A stretch of 29,816 nucleotides of DNA. Source: Chara braunii (taxonomy: Eukaryota > Streptophyta > Charophyceae > Charales > Characeae). Of the stretch, positions 28,938 to 29,816 are shown piece after piece. Position 1 is the stretch's first letter. Each line of letters starts with the position of its first letter. Where the stretch lies: contig BFEA01000577.1 of assembly GCA_003427395.1 (NCBI GenBank), forward strand, positions 746,986 to 776,801, given 5' to 3'. The notes beneath the pieces are model-generated. The model saw only the letters and a list, made by a program, of their open reading frames with translations, had not been told where the DNA came from and made no database searches. A program made the position numbers and the translations under genes.

Positions 28938-29743
28938 GGGGCTAGGTCCCACTTGCACGATTTAAGAGATACTGACCGTCGATAGGAGATAGCAAAGATC
29001 AACGGAGAAAAAAGAAAAAAAAAAAGAATGCAGAGGGTGAGGCTCTGCCCGCGGTGGAAGGCTGGAGGGCGATATCCTCTGAACTTGCATAAAATTTTGG
29101 CGACGGGCGTGAGATATCATCTTTTTCTTTTTTTTTTCCCGGCACTCCGGCCAGGTTCCTACCGAGGTCGCCGTCTTGAACTGACCCCCCGCCGGATAAT
29201 TCAGAATGATTTTAATTTTATTCCATTCAACGGGGGTTGGTCTGTATGGCAACCGTTCACGGGTGTACCAACTGGGCTACCGTTTTTTCAGCGGTTTTGG
29301 GAAGTTTATCGTTGCCCTCTCGATTTCATTTTTTTCCCTCCTTTTCTTCTTTCATCGTCAAGACTGTACTTGGGGCGGTACTTGCTAACAGACCGCGTTG
29401 ACTCTGTTGAGGTCATATTCACACTTTGGTCTTTGTTCAGCTTCTCTGTGGACATAATCGCAATTAGGTATATCCAAGGAGGGCTGAAACGTGGTCCTAG
29501 ACATCCAGGAAAGTCCTGGTGTGAGAATGACCTCATTCTTTTTTTTCTTTTTCTTTTTTTTTTTTTCATTCCCAGGAGCACTATGTGCTCGCCGGCGCCT
29601 GCCTTCATTCAATCGAATGACAGAGGCGCTGACAGGGGCTGGCCCGGGTCAAGGTCCCACTTGCACGGATTAAGAGATTCTGGTCTTGATCTTTGCTATC
29701 TACGGTCAATATCGCTTATTTCGTGTAAGTGGGACCTAGCCCC
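28938..29743. mobile_element. Terminal-inverted-repeat (MITE-like) element, ~0.8 kb
   Basis: The left end GGGGCTAGGTCCCACTTGC... (28938-29002) matches the reverse complement of the right end (29686-29743) over about 58 bases, with one 7-base gap and about seven mismatches, ending at AGCAAAGATCAA. A third copy of the same end lies in direct orientation at 29652-29682, just inside the right end, so the right end can fold into a hairpin. No transposase motif is seen inside. The plus-strand frame at 29028-29789 runs through T-rich tracts and beyond the right end, so it is not a credible gene. No obvious target duplication was found. Confidence 0.75.
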
Positions 29744-29816
29744 CGGTGTTACCGGCGGGCTTACCGAGGCGCCGCCTCCATCTCCTTGACGAAGATTTTC
29801 GCCGAGCACGTCGGTA

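Noticed and set aside
29028-29789. Plus-strand 253-codon frame
   Set aside because: Contains poly-Phe from T tracts, runs past the right end of the inverted-repeat element, and has no family-like segment.
1-29816. CRISPR arrays, tRNA or rRNA genes, bacterial operons
   Set aside because: No regularly spaced short repeats, no cloverleaf candidate seen, no rRNA-like blocks; the content is eukaryotic mobile elements.

Overview
This window reads as nuclear DNA of a eukaryote, most likely a streptophyte (land plant or charophyte alga; a Chara-like alga is a guess at low confidence). The reasons are plant-style mobile elements: a Ty3/gypsy LTR retrotransposon primed by initiator tRNA-Met, an L1-type LINE whose ORF1 has a CCHC knuckle, a HARBI1/PIF-Harbinger-like gene, fold-back MITEs and long microsatellites. 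There is a 154-base assembly gap at 17163-17316. No intact, clearly expressed host gene was found. Nearly everything recognisable is a mobile element or a gene broken by one.

Layout: 1-2661 is low-complexity and noncoding (a ~91-bp tandem repeat, a GAA-rich tract, C/T-rich sequence). From 2861 to 16598 lies one minus-strand Ty3/gypsy element with unusually long LTRs (about 3.25 kb on the left and 2.72 kb on the right). The left LTR is longer mainly because it carries a 521-bp fold-back MITE that is absent from the right LTR. The internal region reads gag, zinc knuckle, aspartic protease, a linker, RNase H, a PHD-type zinc finger, integrase, then three extra ORFs, two of which overlap by ATGA. 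The reverse transcriptase core is missing. Each LTR also carries a broken sense-strand ORF. The two ends of the element sit in the two halves of one HARBI1-like exon (16948-16599 and 2860-2699). These halves are in phase and flanked by a near-perfect 5-bp target duplication, so the element landed inside that gene.

From 16979 to 18805 I see no gene. From 18806 to about 21235 there are two diverged ~1.2-kb units that share their ends. Directly after them lies a plus-strand LINE (21319-28882): ORF1 with a CCHC knuckle and an unrecognised C-terminal domain, then ORF2 with AP-like endonuclease, reverse transcriptase and a C-terminal zinc-binding segment, a 3' UTR and an A-rich tail. Both ORFs are decayed; one break is a clean 20-bp tandem duplication. 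The window closes with a ~0.8-kb terminal-inverted-repeat element (28938-29743).

The most unusual feature is the PHD finger fused in front of the retrotransposon integrase. It could plausibly read histone marks during integration, as chromodomains are thought to do in chromoviruses. The accessory ORFs downstream of integrase and inside the LTR come next. Most internal stops could derive from C-to-T or G-to-A changes (CAG, CGA or TGG codons), as expected of old methylated copies.
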